Below, in pieces: positions 21,129 through 32,598 of a stretch of 64,000 nt of DNA. The DNA comes from Thioploca sp. (GTDB lineage Bacteria > Pseudomonadota > Gammaproteobacteria > Beggiatoales > Beggiatoaceae), in assembly GCA_012032555.1 (NCBI GenBank), contig JAAUSR010000008.1:47734-111733 (forward strand), in the 5' to 3' direction. Position 1 is the stretch's first letter. Each line of letters begins with the position of its first letter. A program made the translations under genes and the position numbers. A model generated the notes under the pieces. The model was given only the letters and a program-made list of their open reading frames with translations. It was not told where the DNA came from and ran no database searches.

Positions 21129-22925
21129 ATGATAATTAATAGCTTATTTAGAAAATTATTCTGTTTAGTAATGAGTTTTTTAGCGTTATCTTATTTATTA
21201 ATAGTAACCACAAAAACTTATGCTGCGCGCGCCGATAAATTAACCGAACAGTTAGGTAAACCTATTTGTGTTATTCAAGCAGACAATACGGTTATCTGTT
21301 GGGGCAGACACGGGAATGATTCGGCTATACCTCCACCTGGTATTTTTCTGCAAATTAGTCTTGGTGGCGAACACACTTGTGGTATCCGTGCTGATAAAAC
21401 GGTTACCTGTTGGGGCTTAAACGATGAGGGTCAGGCGACACCACCAATGGGTACCTTTTTGCAGGTCGAGGCCGGTAATTGGCATACTTGTGGAATTAAA
21501 ACGGATAACACGGTGACTTGTTGGGGTAGCAACAATCCTTATTGGGCTAAAGAAGATCCCTATTTAAATCAATGGAAAGACGTCAAAACCTTAGGTCAAG
21601 CAGAACTGCCTCAGGGTACCTTTCTACAAATCAGTGCCGGTGGTCGGCATACCTGTGGACTTCGTACTGATCACACGGTAGCTTGTTGGGGTAGTCACCT
21701 TTCTGATCCGATAATATTAGCAGGTGTATTGGGAAATAGTCAGTCCACACCACCCAGCGGCGAATTTTCTCAAATTACGGCTGGTTTCGAGCATAGCTGT
21801 GGAATTCGACCGGATCAGTCGATGGAATGTTGGGGTGGTTTCGCTCAGTTAAAATCTCCAGAAAAGACCTCCTATCTCCAGATAAATGAAATGGGATATA
21901 GTAACTGTGGTATTAAAACTGACCACACCGCAATTTGTTTTGGTAATCAAGATCTATCCGGTAGCGAATCACTTAGAATCCCAAATAGTACCTGCAATTG
22001 CGGATATATTAATTCCAGTGGAAAACAAGAGATTAACCGTTGTGCCTGTACTACCGCTTCAAACTACACGTTTTCCAAACTCCTACCTCGTAGTGGTTCT
22101 GCTTGTGGAATTAGAAGTGATAATACTATCGTCTGTTGGGGATATGCTGATAGAGGTCAAACTTTTCCACCAGCAGGATTAATTACTAAATCCACTGATA
22201 AATCAACTTGTCTCGTTTATGGTGTTCATAACGATAAAGACCAAACCCAATTGTTTATCGTTAATGTTAATGCTGGTCCTATCGAGGTCTATCCACGCAG
22301 CAACTTAGATAAAAATTACCACCTTGAAGCTTTAGATATTGCCCCAGCAAGCAACCGAATTTACGCTGCCTCAGCAGAAGGGAATCTTTACGAAGTACGT
22401 AATGGTGCTCAAACTCTATTTGATATTGGAACCAGCGGTTTTGAAAATATTAAAGCATTGGCTTTTCACCCAGACGGTAATCTGTGGGGATGGGCGCAAG
22501 ACGTGGGATTATTTCGAATAGTGCTAAATAAACAAGGTGAACTCGATTTACCGGGCGCAGTCATTATTCCCGATGATAAGGAAATCAAGATTGAAGATCT
22601 CACTTGGAATACCACCGGTAACTTACTCTATGGGATAGAGAATCTTGAACAAAGAAATAAACTCTGGGTTTATAACCAAGATAACCATGAAGTCAGTTGG
22701 GTATGTGAGGAATTGATGGATTCTTTAAAAGATGCAGTAAGTGCCTTAGAAATGATATCGAATGATACTTTAATCTTTACCTTTGAAAAGAATGAAAAAT
22801 TAGCTTTTAGGATAATCGATTTACCAACTTGTCAGATAACAACAGAGGGGGAAATTAACACCCCTTATTATCAAGTTAAAGGAATTGCTTGGCCTGATTG
22901 TTCTTATCCTGATGTGGTTGAATAA
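21129..22925 (+). CDS. Secreted RCC1-like repeat protein
   Basis: Signal peptide, then repeats of the type HTCGIRADKTVTCWGLNDEGQATPPMGTFLQVEAGNW. Confidence 0.88.
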   Translation: MIINSLFRKLFCLVMSFLALSYLLIVTTKTYAARADKLTEQLGKPICVIQADNTVICWGRHGNDSAIPPPGIFLQISLGGEHTCGIRADKTVTCWGLNDEGQATPPMGTFLQVEAGNWHTCGIKTDNTVTCWGSNNPYWAKEDPYLNQWKDVKTLGQAELPQGTFLQISAGGRHTCGLRTDHTVACWGSHLSDPIILAGVLGNSQSTPPSGEFSQITAGFEHSCGIRPDQSMECWGGFAQLKSPEKTSYLQINEMGYSNCGIKTDHTAICFGNQDLSGSESLRIPNSTCNCGYINSSGKQEINRCACTTASNYTFSKLLPRSGSACGIRSDNTIVCWGYADRGQTFPPAGLITKSTDKSTCLVYGVHNDKDQTQLFIVNVNAGPIEVYPRSNLDKNYHLEALDIAPASNRIYAASAEGNLYEVRNGAQTLFDIGTSGFENIKALAFHPDGNLWGWAQDVGLFRIVLNKQGELDLPGAVIIPDDKEIKIEDLTWNTTGNLLYGIENLEQRNKLWVYNQDNHEVSWVCEELMDSLKDAVSALEMISNDTLIFTFEKNEKLAFRIIDLPTCQITTEGEINTPYYQVKGIAWPDCSYPDVVE

Positions 22926-22966
22926 AATATTGATTGAGTCGTAACTCAACAGTTAAGGAATAAAAA

Positions 22967-23911
22967 TTGATGAATAACTCTATAGTACTACTTGGGCAAC
23001 TTCTACTGATATTTAATAGTTTAATCGGATTTTATGAAGTAGCTGTAGCCGCAGTTTTAGATGTAGGTGCTGGTATTACTTGTGGAATTCAAGTTGATGA
23101 TACTATTGCGTGTGGAGGATGGGCGTATTCAAAAAAACCGGCCAGTGATTTAAGGCAACTCGCGGATATTCAAGGGGATACCTTTTCTCAAATTAGTGTA
23201 GGCTATGGAGGAGGTTGTGGAATCCGTAGTAATGACAACACCTTGGGGTGTTTTCTGGGGTCTCAATATGGTATGAATAAAGTTCCAAACGGTACCTTCT
23301 CTCAAGTGAGTGTTGGTACATTTCACGCCTGTGGAGTTCATACAGATGGTAGCATAGTATGCTGGGGAGGTAAAACTGATACGATTGATTATGGTCAAAC
23401 TCAGGCACCCACCGGTACTTTTTCTCAAGTTAGCGTTGGTCGGTGGCATAGCTGTGCTCTTAAAACCGATCAGACAGTAGAATGCTGGGGTAATAATCGA
23501 TATGGTCAAACCCAACCCCCCCAGGATACTTTTTCTCAAATCAGTGCAGCCAAGATAGGTTGGCATACTTGTGGTATTAAAACGGATGAGCAAACAGTGG
23601 TTTGTTGGGGATTAAATGATCATGGTCAAACAACTCCCCCTAAAGATCGCTTTGCTCAAATCAGTGCGGGTAAATGGTATACCTGTGGAATTCGAGCTGA
23701 TGATCAAACCATTGCTTGCTGGGGTAGTAATATGGATGGTCAAGCCGATCCCCCGAGTGGTCGTTTTTCTTATGTCAGTGCTGGCATGTACCATACTTGC
23801 GCAATCCAATTCGATGACAACGCTCCAATCTGCTGGGGTTACGATATTTGGGGTGGTGTTAACAATATCTCCAGAGATTCTTTGCCTTTAAAAGTCATCA
23901 GTAGGGATTAG
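22967..23911 (+). CDS. Secreted RCC1-like repeat protein (paralogue of the preceding gene)
   Basis: Repeats such as HSCALKTDQTVECWGNNRYGQTQPPQDTFSQISAAKIGWHTCGIKTDEQTVVCWGLNDHGQTTPP. Confidence 0.88.
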   Translation: MMNNSIVLLGQLLLIFNSLIGFYEVAVAAVLDVGAGITCGIQVDDTIACGGWAYSKKPASDLRQLADIQGDTFSQISVGYGGGCGIRSNDNTLGCFLGSQYGMNKVPNGTFSQVSVGTFHACGVHTDGSIVCWGGKTDTIDYGQTQAPTGTFSQVSVGRWHSCALKTDQTVECWGNNRYGQTQPPQDTFSQISAAKIGWHTCGIKTDEQTVVCWGLNDHGQTTPPKDRFAQISAGKWYTCGIRADDQTIACWGSNMDGQADPPSGRFSYVSAGMYHTCAIQFDDNAPICWGYDIWGGVNNISRDSLPLKVISRD

Positions 23912-24149
23912 GATTGGTTTAGAACAGTTGGATTATACGTTTTGCTATCTATCCATTTCAAATGTAGGTCGGACACGCGGAGTATTGATAAGGATTATAC
24001 TATTAACAACACTAGCGAAGAAACCGCCGAACACCTTAAGCCGGTTTGGCGGGATAGGAGGATAGCCGGAGTGACCCGGCTTCCAACTCAATCGTTTACT
24101 TTTCTAAATCACAATCAGGATTAAAATCAACCACAGATTCGGGAATGAT

Positions 24150-25994
24150 TTAATCCAGGAAACTACGTAATTGTTCTGAGCGACTAGGATGACGTAATTT
24201 ACGAAGCGCCTTTGCCTCAATTTGACGAATACGTTCCCGGGTAACGTCAAATTGTTTCCCAACTTCCTCTAAAGTATGATCCGTGTTCATATCAATACCA
24301 AAACGCATGCGTAATACTTTTGCTTCCCGCGGGGTTAATCCATGTAACATTTCTTGGGTGGCTCGCCGCAAACCTTCAAAAGTGGCTGAGTCAATGGGTG
24401 CTTGAATACTAGTATCTTCAATAAAATCACCTAAATGAGAATCTTCATCATCGCCAATAGGCGTTTCCATCGAAATCGGTTCTTTAGCAATTTTCAATAC
24501 TTTGCGAACTTTATCTTCTGGCATATCCATTCGTTCTGCCAATTCTTCTGGGGTTGCTTCCCGACCTTTTTCCTGCAAAATTTGCCGTGAAACTCGATTG
24601 AGTTTATTAATAGTTTCAATCATATGAACCGGAATTCGAATGGTGCGAGCTTGGTCAGCAATAGAACGGGTAATTGCTTGGCGAATCCACCAAGTAGCAT
24701 AAGTAGAAAACTTATAACCCCGTCGATATTCAAATTTGTCAACCGCTTTCATTAAACCGATATTGCCTTCTTGAATTAAATCTAAAAATTGCAAACCACG
24801 ATTAGTATATTTTTTCGCAATAGAAATGACTAACCGGAGATTCGCTTCAATCATCTCTTTCTTAGCACGTCGTGCCTTCGCTTCACCAATCGACATGCGG
24901 CGATTAATATCTTTAATCTCAACGAGATTTAAGCGACATTGTTTTTCGAGAGAAATCAATTTTTGTTGAGCACCTTCGAGTTCTTTTTGATATTGTTGTA
25001 GGCTCGCCAGGTAAGGTTTAGTAGCGTTTAATAGCGAAGGTAACCACTGCGGATCAGTCAGTTGGTTTTTAAAGGACGACAGAAATTCTTTTTTATTCAT
25101 GCCCACTTTAAGGATACACGTATCTCGAATAAAATTTTCCTGTTCCCGAATAAAAGCCACTGTTTGGCGCAATCTTGCGGTTAATTCTTCAATCACTCGC
25201 GGAACTAACTTAAATTGTAGAAAACAATCGGCTACCTCTTTGCGTAACTGAATATACGCTTCTGCTTGTGATCCCTGGGTTACTTCTACTTGTAACATCC
25301 GTTGGTATAACCCACGTAGTCGAGCAAAGCGAGTACGCGCTTCCTCTATATCAAGCAAAATTTCTTCCCCCAGGATAGAGACATCATCATCATCATCATC
25401 ATCCGTAGCGGCTTCAACTTCTATCTCAAATTCGGGTGGTATTTTAGTTTCATCGATTTCAATTTCAGGTACTTCTTCTGGACTGGTATCCATAAATCCA
25501 GTTAAGATATCAGATAACTTGATTTCATCAGCCTCAACCTGATCATAATAGCTCAAGAATTCTGCAATGATATCAGGATGGGTTGCTAACGCTGACAAGG
25601 CTTGATTTAAACCTTCTTCAATGCGTTTGGCAATTTTAATCTCACCTTCACGGGTTAATAAATCTACTGTGCCCATTTCACGCATATACATTCGTACCGG
25701 GTCAGTAGTACGCCCAAATTCACTATCGACATTGGCTAAAGCCGCCGCTGCTTCCTCAGCCGCTTCTTCATCAGCGACTGGCGCATCTGAAATTAGCAAG
25801 GAATCGGTATCCGGAGCAAATTCATGTACCGTAATACCCATATCATTAATCATATTAATGATACTTTCAATTTGTTCCGGTTCAACAATATCATCCGGTA
25901 AATGATCATTGACTTCATGATAAGTCAAATAACCTTGTTCTTTGCCTTTGGCAATCAGTAGTTTGAGTTGAGATTTCTGTTGTTCGTGATTCAT
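24150..25994 (-). CDS. rpoD: RNA polymerase sigma factor RpoD (sigma-70); likely start 25994 rather than ORF start 26111
   Basis: [33 protein letters not shown] region 1.1; [31 protein letters not shown]-terminal region 4. Confidence 0.97.
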   Translation of the reverse strand: MNHEQQKSQLKLLIAKGKEQGYLTYHEVNDHLPDDIVEPEQIESIINMINDMGITVHEFAPDTDSLLISDAPVADEEAAEEAAAALANVDSEFGRTTDPVRMYMREMGTVDLLTREGEIKIAKRIEEGLNQALSALATHPDIIAEFLSYYDQVEADEIKLSDILTGFMDTSPEEVPEIEIDETKIPPEFEIEVEAATDDDDDDDVSILGEEILLDIEEARTRFARLRGLYQRMLQVEVTQGSQAEAYIQLRKEVADCFLQFKLVPRVIEELTARLRQTVAFIREQENFIRDTCILKVGMNKKEFLSSFKNQLTDPQWLPSLLNATKPYLASLQQYQKELEGAQQKLISLEKQCRLNLVEIKDINRRMSIGEAKARRAKKEMIEANLRLVISIAKKYTNRGLQFLDLIQEGNIGLMKAVDKFEYRRGYKFSTYATWWIRQAITRSIADQARTIRIPVHMIETINKLNRVSRQILQEKGREATPEELAERMDMPEDKVRKVLKIAKEPISMETPIGDDEDSHLGDFIEDTSIQAPIDSATFEGLRRATQEMLHGLTPREAKVLRMRFGIDMNTDHTLEEVGKQFDVTRERIRQIEAKALRKLRHPSRSEQLRSFLD

Positions 25995-26253
25995 ATGTAC
26001 CTGTACTATGGGTTGTTCAACGACAGCCAACGACTCTCCCACCGAATATGGTTGGTAAGCTTTGGAAAACCAATTGAACGTCAAGATGACAGTCTTAGCC
26101 AGCAACTTCACCCATTATCAGCTCTCTGTCTTTGACTAATTAAAAGATACACCTTGTTAAGTTATAGCAAAAAAGCAATTTATTATTGCAGTGACCTTTT
26201 CATTAATAATCCTCTTTAATAATGTTTCTTGGAATTAAATCAATCTCTAAAAA

Positions 26254-27993
26254 TTAATAGCCGTGCTCCTTTTTTTCATCTGTTTGGGTTTCGTTTTTGG
26301 TTGGAAACACAATTTGTTTATTGTATTCTTCATTTAAACGCTTAATGATATCCTTAAATTCTTCATCCATATCTATCATATGTAGATGGTTAGTGAATAG
26401 CGATCCTTGTGAAACTAATCCTAATTGATTGATAATATTTTTATATTCAGTCGCATGTTGATCTACTTCATAACTTATTGTCCCTAGTGTTTTTATTTTA
26501 GGATTTAATTTTATTAATTCAATTAACTGTAAGAATAATTTTATGTGTTCATCGGGTAAACCCAATAATTTTTCGTTAGGGTATGTGACATATTGTGATA
26601 AAGTGGGGTTGTGTAATAAATAAATAATAGCTTGATCGACTAGTGAATATTCTCTCAGGGTTTTATTCGGTATGGATGAGTTTATTGGCTGAGGTTCAAT
26701 TAAGTCATTTAAATCATTGGTTAAGCGGGTTTCGTCAATTTGAGTCAGCTTACTGAGTTCTTTTATCATCAATAGTTGATAATAACTGCCCGTTGGTAAT
26801 TGTTTTAACAAAGGCTTAGCTAGTTTTGCTAAGCGTGCTTTCCCATCAAGATGACTCATATCAACTTGCTGCTGGAGCGTGTCAAATAAAAAATTTGAAA
26901 ATGGTAAGGTTTTCTCTACACAGTCATTCCATTTGGAGATCCCTTCTTGACGTAATAAACTATCGGGGTCATGTCCTGGCGGTAAAAAAATAAAACCGAC
27001 CTGTTGCCCCTCTTGTAAGAAAGGGAGTACTCTTTCTAAAGTACGCCAAGCCGCTTTTTGTCCAGCGAGATCACCATCAAAGCAAAATCGAATTTCCGGC
27101 ACCGTTCGGAATAAGCGGGTTAGATGTTCATGAGTAACGGCTGTCCCTAAAGTAGCAACCACATTTTTAATGCCATACTGTGCTAGGGTAACAACATCTA
27201 AATAGCCTTCTACCACGACGAGATGCTGTAATGGTCGATTTTGACGTGCCCAATACCAACCATATAATTCCCCCCCTTTTTGAAATAAGCGAGTTTCAGG
27301 AGAGTTAAGATATTTGGGTTCTTTAGAATTGTCTTGGAGTAGCCGCCCACCAAAAGCAATAACCCGTCCTCGTCCATCCACAATAGGGAACATAATGCGA
27401 TTACGGAATAGATCATAATAATCCCCTTTAGCGTTTTTTTTTATTAATCCCATTTCTAACAAACGCGTTTTAGCTTCTAAAGTGCTCCCACAAGTGGTTA
27501 AAATATTATTCCAACCGGTTGGCGCATAACCTAACCCAAAATCACGGGCGATTTCGCCAGTCAGTCCCCGTTTTTTTAGATAAGTAATAGCTATTGGAGA
27601 TTGACGCAATTGTTGCTGATAATACTTAGCAACTTGCGTCAACAGATCATATAAGCTGGTTGGTAAAGTGATAGAAACCGATGCATTACCTTGTTCATAC
27701 TGTACTTCCATGCCCACTTGGGAAGCTAATTCATGAACCGCTTCGACAAACTCAAAATGAGCGTAGTTCATTAAAAAGTTGATAGCATTCCCTTGAGCAC
27801 CGCAACCGAAACAGTAGTAAAATTGTTTCTCCGGATTCACCGTGAAAGAAGGCGTTTTTTCATGATGAAATGGACAAGTAGCAATATAATTCTGACCCGT
27901 TTTGCGTAACGAAAAATAACTATCAATTAAATCAACCAGATCAACTCTATTGATCAACTCATGAATGAAACTGCGCGAGATGTGACCACCCAT
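26254..27993 (-). CDS. dnaG: DNA primase
   Basis: CPFHHEKTPSFTVNPEKQFYYCFGCGAQGNAINFLM zinc domain; VVEGYLDVVTLAQYGIKNVVATLGTA Toprim. Confidence 0.97.
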   Translation of the reverse strand: MGGHISRSFIHELINRVDLVDLIDSYFSLRKTGQNYIATCPFHHEKTPSFTVNPEKQFYYCFGCGAQGNAINFLMNYAHFEFVEAVHELASQVGMEVQYEQGNASVSITLPTSLYDLLTQVAKYYQQQLRQSPIAITYLKKRGLTGEIARDFGLGYAPTGWNNILTTCGSTLEAKTRLLEMGLIKKNAKGDYYDLFRNRIMFPIVDGRGRVIAFGGRLLQDNSKEPKYLNSPETRLFQKGGELYGWYWARQNRPLQHLVVVEGYLDVVTLAQYGIKNVVATLGTAVTHEHLTRLFRTVPEIRFCFDGDLAGQKAAWRTLERVLPFLQEGQQVGFIFLPPGHDPDSLLRQEGISKWNDCVEKTLPFSNFLFDTLQQQVDMSHLDGKARLAKLAKPLLKQLPTGSYYQLLMIKELSKLTQIDETRLTNDLNDLIEPQPINSSIPNKTLREYSLVDQAIIYLLHNPTLSQYVTYPNEKLLGLPDEHIKLFLQLIELIKLNPKIKTLGTISYEVDQHATEYKNIINQLGLVSQGSLFTNHLHMIDMDEEFKDIIKRLNEEYNKQIVFPTKNETQTDEKKEHGY

Positions 27994-28026
27994 CTTCCTT
28001 CAGTTATCAGTTATCAGTGTAATTTG

Positions 28027-28482
28027 TTACTGATTTAAGCGTTGTTTGATTTGGTCGCTAAGCTGCTTCATATCAGCACGACCTTGTACTTGAGCTTTAA
28101 GGATACCCATCACTTTGCCTAAATCCTTGACAGTAGTTGCGCCGGTTGCTTGAATCGCATGGGTTATTAAATTAGCTAATTCCGTTTCAGTCAGTGGCTG
28201 AGGTAAATAAGTTTTAATGACTTGGATTTCAAAAGCTTCCTGATCGACTAGATCTTGCCGCCCGGCTTTCTCATATTGTTCAATGGAATCACGTCGTTGC
28301 TTGAGCATTTTGTCTAGCACGACGATAACTTGTGTGTCATCTAAACTAATTCGTTCATCAACTTCCCGTTGTTTAATCGCAGCTTGAATAAGCCGTATCA
28401 CACCTAAGCGTTGCTTCTCTTTAGCACGCATGGCTACTTTCATGTCTTCGGTAATTTTTTCTTTAATAGAAAATTCAGCCAT
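28027..28482 (-). CDS. GatB/YqeY domain-containing protein
   Basis: IKEKITEDMKVAMRAKEKQRLGVIRLIQAAIKQREVDER; between rpsU and dnaG. Confidence 0.93.
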   Translation of the reverse strand: MAEFSIKEKITEDMKVAMRAKEKQRLGVIRLIQAAIKQREVDERISLDDTQVIVVLDKMLKQRRDSIEQYEKAGRQDLVDQEAFEIQVIKTYLPQPLTETELANLITHAIQATGATTVKDLGKVMGILKAQVQGRADMKQLSDQIKQRLNQ

Positions 28483-28550
28483 AGTGATTTGTTATACCTG
28501 ATGTATCCACCCGTAAAGACGGGTGATAGCCAAACTGAAAAATCGCCTCG

Positions 28551-28802
28551 TTAATAATGACGTTCACGACGTAAAGTTTCACGACTTACTTTTTTTAAAT
28601 GTCGCTTAACAGCCGCTGCCGCTTTACGTTTACGAACGGTGGTTGGTTTTTCATAGAACTCACGACGATGAACTTCTGCTAAAATACCCGCTTTTTCACA
28701 AGCACGTTTAAACCGTCGAATCGCAACTTCAAAAGGTTCGTTCTCTTTGACACGAATATTAGGCATTGAAAGATTAACCTCCTTAAAGGATTTCTTTGAC
28801 AA
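28551..28802 (-). CDS. rpsU: 30S ribosomal protein S21 (likely ATG about 28766)
   Basis: [59 protein letters not shown]. Confidence 0.97.
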   Translation of the reverse strand: MSKKSFKEVNLSMPNIRVKENEPFEVAIRRFKRACEKAGILAEVHRREFYEKPTTVRKRKAAAAVKRHLKKVSRETLRRERHY

Positions 28803-29319
28803 GGATTGATAAGGTTGTCATCATAGTTGGATAATATTAAATTCAAACTGTCAACACAATTTTTGCACTATTAACAAGTCATTTTCTTGATAACGGGTTA
28901 AGTCGTATTCACTGGGTGAACGTTCATTTCACCCCTGTTACTTTCAAACTGTAAACGTTCCATTATAGTTTCAAATAAACTAAAACGCAAAATATTTACT
29001 TTGAGAAGGGTGTGAATCAAAGTGAGTTTTAAGTTAAACTAGAAATTAGAGAAGCATTCCAGCAAGGGAGAACCCAAATGAATTCATTGCTCAAACCCGA
29101 TCAAAAGCGGTTAGAAAGCTTAAATCGCCATCCTCACTGGAAAGAACTACTCAACAACCGGTTATCTCTTGTGGAAAATTGAGAAAGTGATTTGGAGAAA
29201 GCTGAGACAGCAAGTCTAGATATTCCCTGTCCAATTAGCATCACACTTGTTCAGAAAAACCAAATAATGAGATGAATTTGACCACTAAACCAACATTAGA
29301 CATCAGGTTCGCTATATAA

Positions 29320-29772
29320 CTAAAATCCCGCTTTAGCATACCATCGCTTAGCTTCTTCGGGATCTTTTTCGACACCTTGTCCTTGTTCATATAAATTCCC
29401 TAACGCGGCTTGTGCACCCGCTAAACCTTGTTCTGCAGCTAAACGAAACCAGTAAGCGGCTTGGGTGTCATTTTGCTCGACACATTCGCCTTCAAGGTAC
29501 ATAAAACCCAGTCCATGTTGAGCTAAATCGAAACCTTGTTCAGCCGCTGCTTGCATCCAATGGACAGCTTCTTGCTGATTGACGACTTGTCCTAAGCCAT
29601 TTTGGGCCATAATCGCTAAGCGATATTGTGCTTGAGGATGACCCGCTTGAGCTAAGGGAGAGAGCAGTTGATAAGCTCGTACAAATTGTTTAGTTTCAAA
29701 AGCGGCTATCCCACTTTGTAAGGCCATCACCTCTTCTGCTAACAAATTTTCATTTGCTGTTTTTTCTACCAT
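29320..29772 (-). CDS. Sel1-repeat protein
   Basis: GHPQAQYRLAIMAQNGLGQVVNQQEAVHWMQAAAEQGFDLAQHGLGFMYLEG repeats. Confidence 0.9.
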   Translation of the reverse strand: MVEKTANENLLAEEVMALQSGIAAFETKQFVRAYQLLSPLAQAGHPQAQYRLAIMAQNGLGQVVNQQEAVHWMQAAAEQGFDLAQHGLGFMYLEGECVEQNDTQAAYWFRLAAEQGLAGAQAALGNLYEQGQGVEKDPEEAKRWYAKAGF

Positions 29773-29834
29773 TTTTTTCTCCGCTGCGGATAATCGATAG
29801 TGGGTTTCATTGCGCTCTACCCACCCTACATTAT

Positions 29835-31112
<1,278 letters not shown>

Positions 31113-31427
31113 TTAGCTATTATCGTTGTTGTCATTAACTTGAGCAGACCAATGAACGAGATGTCCTGGTTCAATTAAGGTCTGTAATTGTGGTAAAATA
31201 TGATCAATTTTGGTAGGCGTGTCAAAAAATTCAATGACAACCGGCAGGTCAAAAGACAAATCGACTAAATGGGCGCTATGAATTTTACCAGACTTGCCAA
31301 AGCCACTAATCCCTCTCAACACGGTCACGCCACGAACTTGACTGTCATCATGTAAGTATTTCAATAATCTATCTAATTTTTTTTCGGATTCGGTCAGATA
31401 AATTCGGACCATGGTAATGGGTTTCAT
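31113..31427 (-). CDS. DUF190 family protein (likely start 31427, ATGA overlap with crcB)
   Basis: MVRIYLTESEKKLDRLLKYLHDDSQVRGVTVLRGISGFGKSGKIHSAHLVDLSFDLPVVIEFFD; adjacent to crcB. Confidence 0.88.
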   Translation of the reverse strand: MKPITMVRIYLTESEKKLDRLLKYLHDDSQVRGVTVLRGISGFGKSGKIHSAHLVDLSFDLPVVIEFFDTPTKIDHILPQLQTLIEPGHLVHWSAQVNDNNDNS

Positions 31428-31801
31428 AATTGTCTTGCTAAAGATAGACCTAACCAGGTAGCTAACAAACACAAACTAAAATTAAAAAAAATATTCAGTA
31501 ATGCTTTAGTGGATTCACCTTGATTTAATAAATTCAATGTTTCTAATGAAAAAGTCGAGAAAGTGGTAAAGGCACCTAACAAACCGGTCAGTAAAGCAGC
31601 GCGCCACTCTACACTGACAAAACGTTCTAACATCACTACCGATAAAAACCCCATCGCTAAACAGCCTAATATATTGACAATTAAGGTACCATAAGGAAAC
31701 TTCGTGTTTAATAACGTATGTACCCAATTAGATAACCAAAAACGTAGCACTGCACCTACTGCTCCTCCTGCTGCAATCGCTACTAAACGAAACATGACCA
31801 T
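31424..31801 (-). CDS. crcB: Fluoride channel CrcB/Fluc
   Basis: GGAVGAVLRFWLSNWV...FPYGTLIVNILGCLAMGFL...LLTGLLGAFTTFSTFSLE. Confidence 0.95.
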   Translation of the reverse strand: MVMFRLVAIAAGGAVGAVLRFWLSNWVHTLLNTKFPYGTLIVNILGCLAMGFLSVVMLERFVSVEWRAALLTGLLGAFTTFSTFSLETLNLLNQGESTKALLNIFFNFSLCLLATWLGLSLARQL

Positions 31802-31820
31802 TCTCTCAATAGATTATTCA

Positions 31821-32431
31821 TTAATTTAATTTTTTAATTATCCCATTAATTCTCAAAATATCTCGTAATTGTTGATGTTGTTGTCTAACCTTTTCTTGCT
31901 CGCTTTGAGGTGGGAGCCGTACTGCATACCAACCATTGTTACTTTGGATAATATGTGCTTCAGTAGCAATATGATTATCTTTGATTTTTGCACTAAATTC
32001 TGCGCCAGTGCTTCTTCCCTAAAACTCGCTGCCTGTACATACCATTTACCTTCGCCGCTGTTAGCAGTATAGATTTCTGCTGATTCTGCTGAGGTAGTGG
32101 CCTGATAAACTTCCTTTTGCATCGGATTACCTTTTAGATCCAAGAAAACAAATTTTGATGGCAATGGATAGTTTATTTGAGGTGAGGCTATCGAGCTATC
32201 AGTGGCTGCTAAAGTTTGGGTTTTATTTAACCCATTGGCGCTACTAAGAATTTCTGCAGTTAAAGGTGCACCAATCTCAAACCGCCCTTCAGGAACGTAG
32301 GAAAAGCCGAGTACTAATTTTAATAGGCTATAAATGAGTAACATTAATAAAAATAGTACTATTCCCCCTACAATACGTTGTTTGGGGTCGTAGTGTTCAG
32401 TAATGGGTCGACGAACGTTGCGTGGTGGCAT
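31821..32431 (-). pseudogene. SPOR-domain membrane protein, frame broken by a -1 indel at 31985-31989
   Basis: Adding one A to A5 (reverse strand) gives GKWYVQAASFREEALAQNLVQKIKDNHIATEAHIIQSNNGWYAVRLPPQSEQEKVRQQHQQLRDILRINGIIKKLN*, a SPOR domain. Confidence 0.82.
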
Positions 32432-32598
32432 AATAAAATACTACAACATTTTATCTTTAGATTTAGCTTAGCCTTTATTAATCAATCTGCTTTGATTTAT
32501 TTAACTTGACTTGGCACCAATATGAATGGTATTTCTTATTTAGAGTTTAGTATAACACTTTTACCTTGAATAAATAGGACAGCAAGCTAACTAGCTCA

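Noticed and set aside
23942-24124. 60-aa ORF downstream of the RCC1-like pair
   Set aside because: Begins within the CGGACAC repeat motif; no recognisable protein; GCCGG/CCGGC hairpin region nearby is non-coding.
29084-29188. Short ORF MNSLLKPDQKRLESLNRHPHWKELLNNRLSLVEN
   Set aside because: Only 34 aa; could be a small protein or gene fragment but no supporting evidence.
31802-31860. Possible fluoride riboswitch ahead of crcB
   Set aside because: Upstream sequence is short, AT-rich and lacks a recognisable crcB motif; the next gene starts almost immediately.
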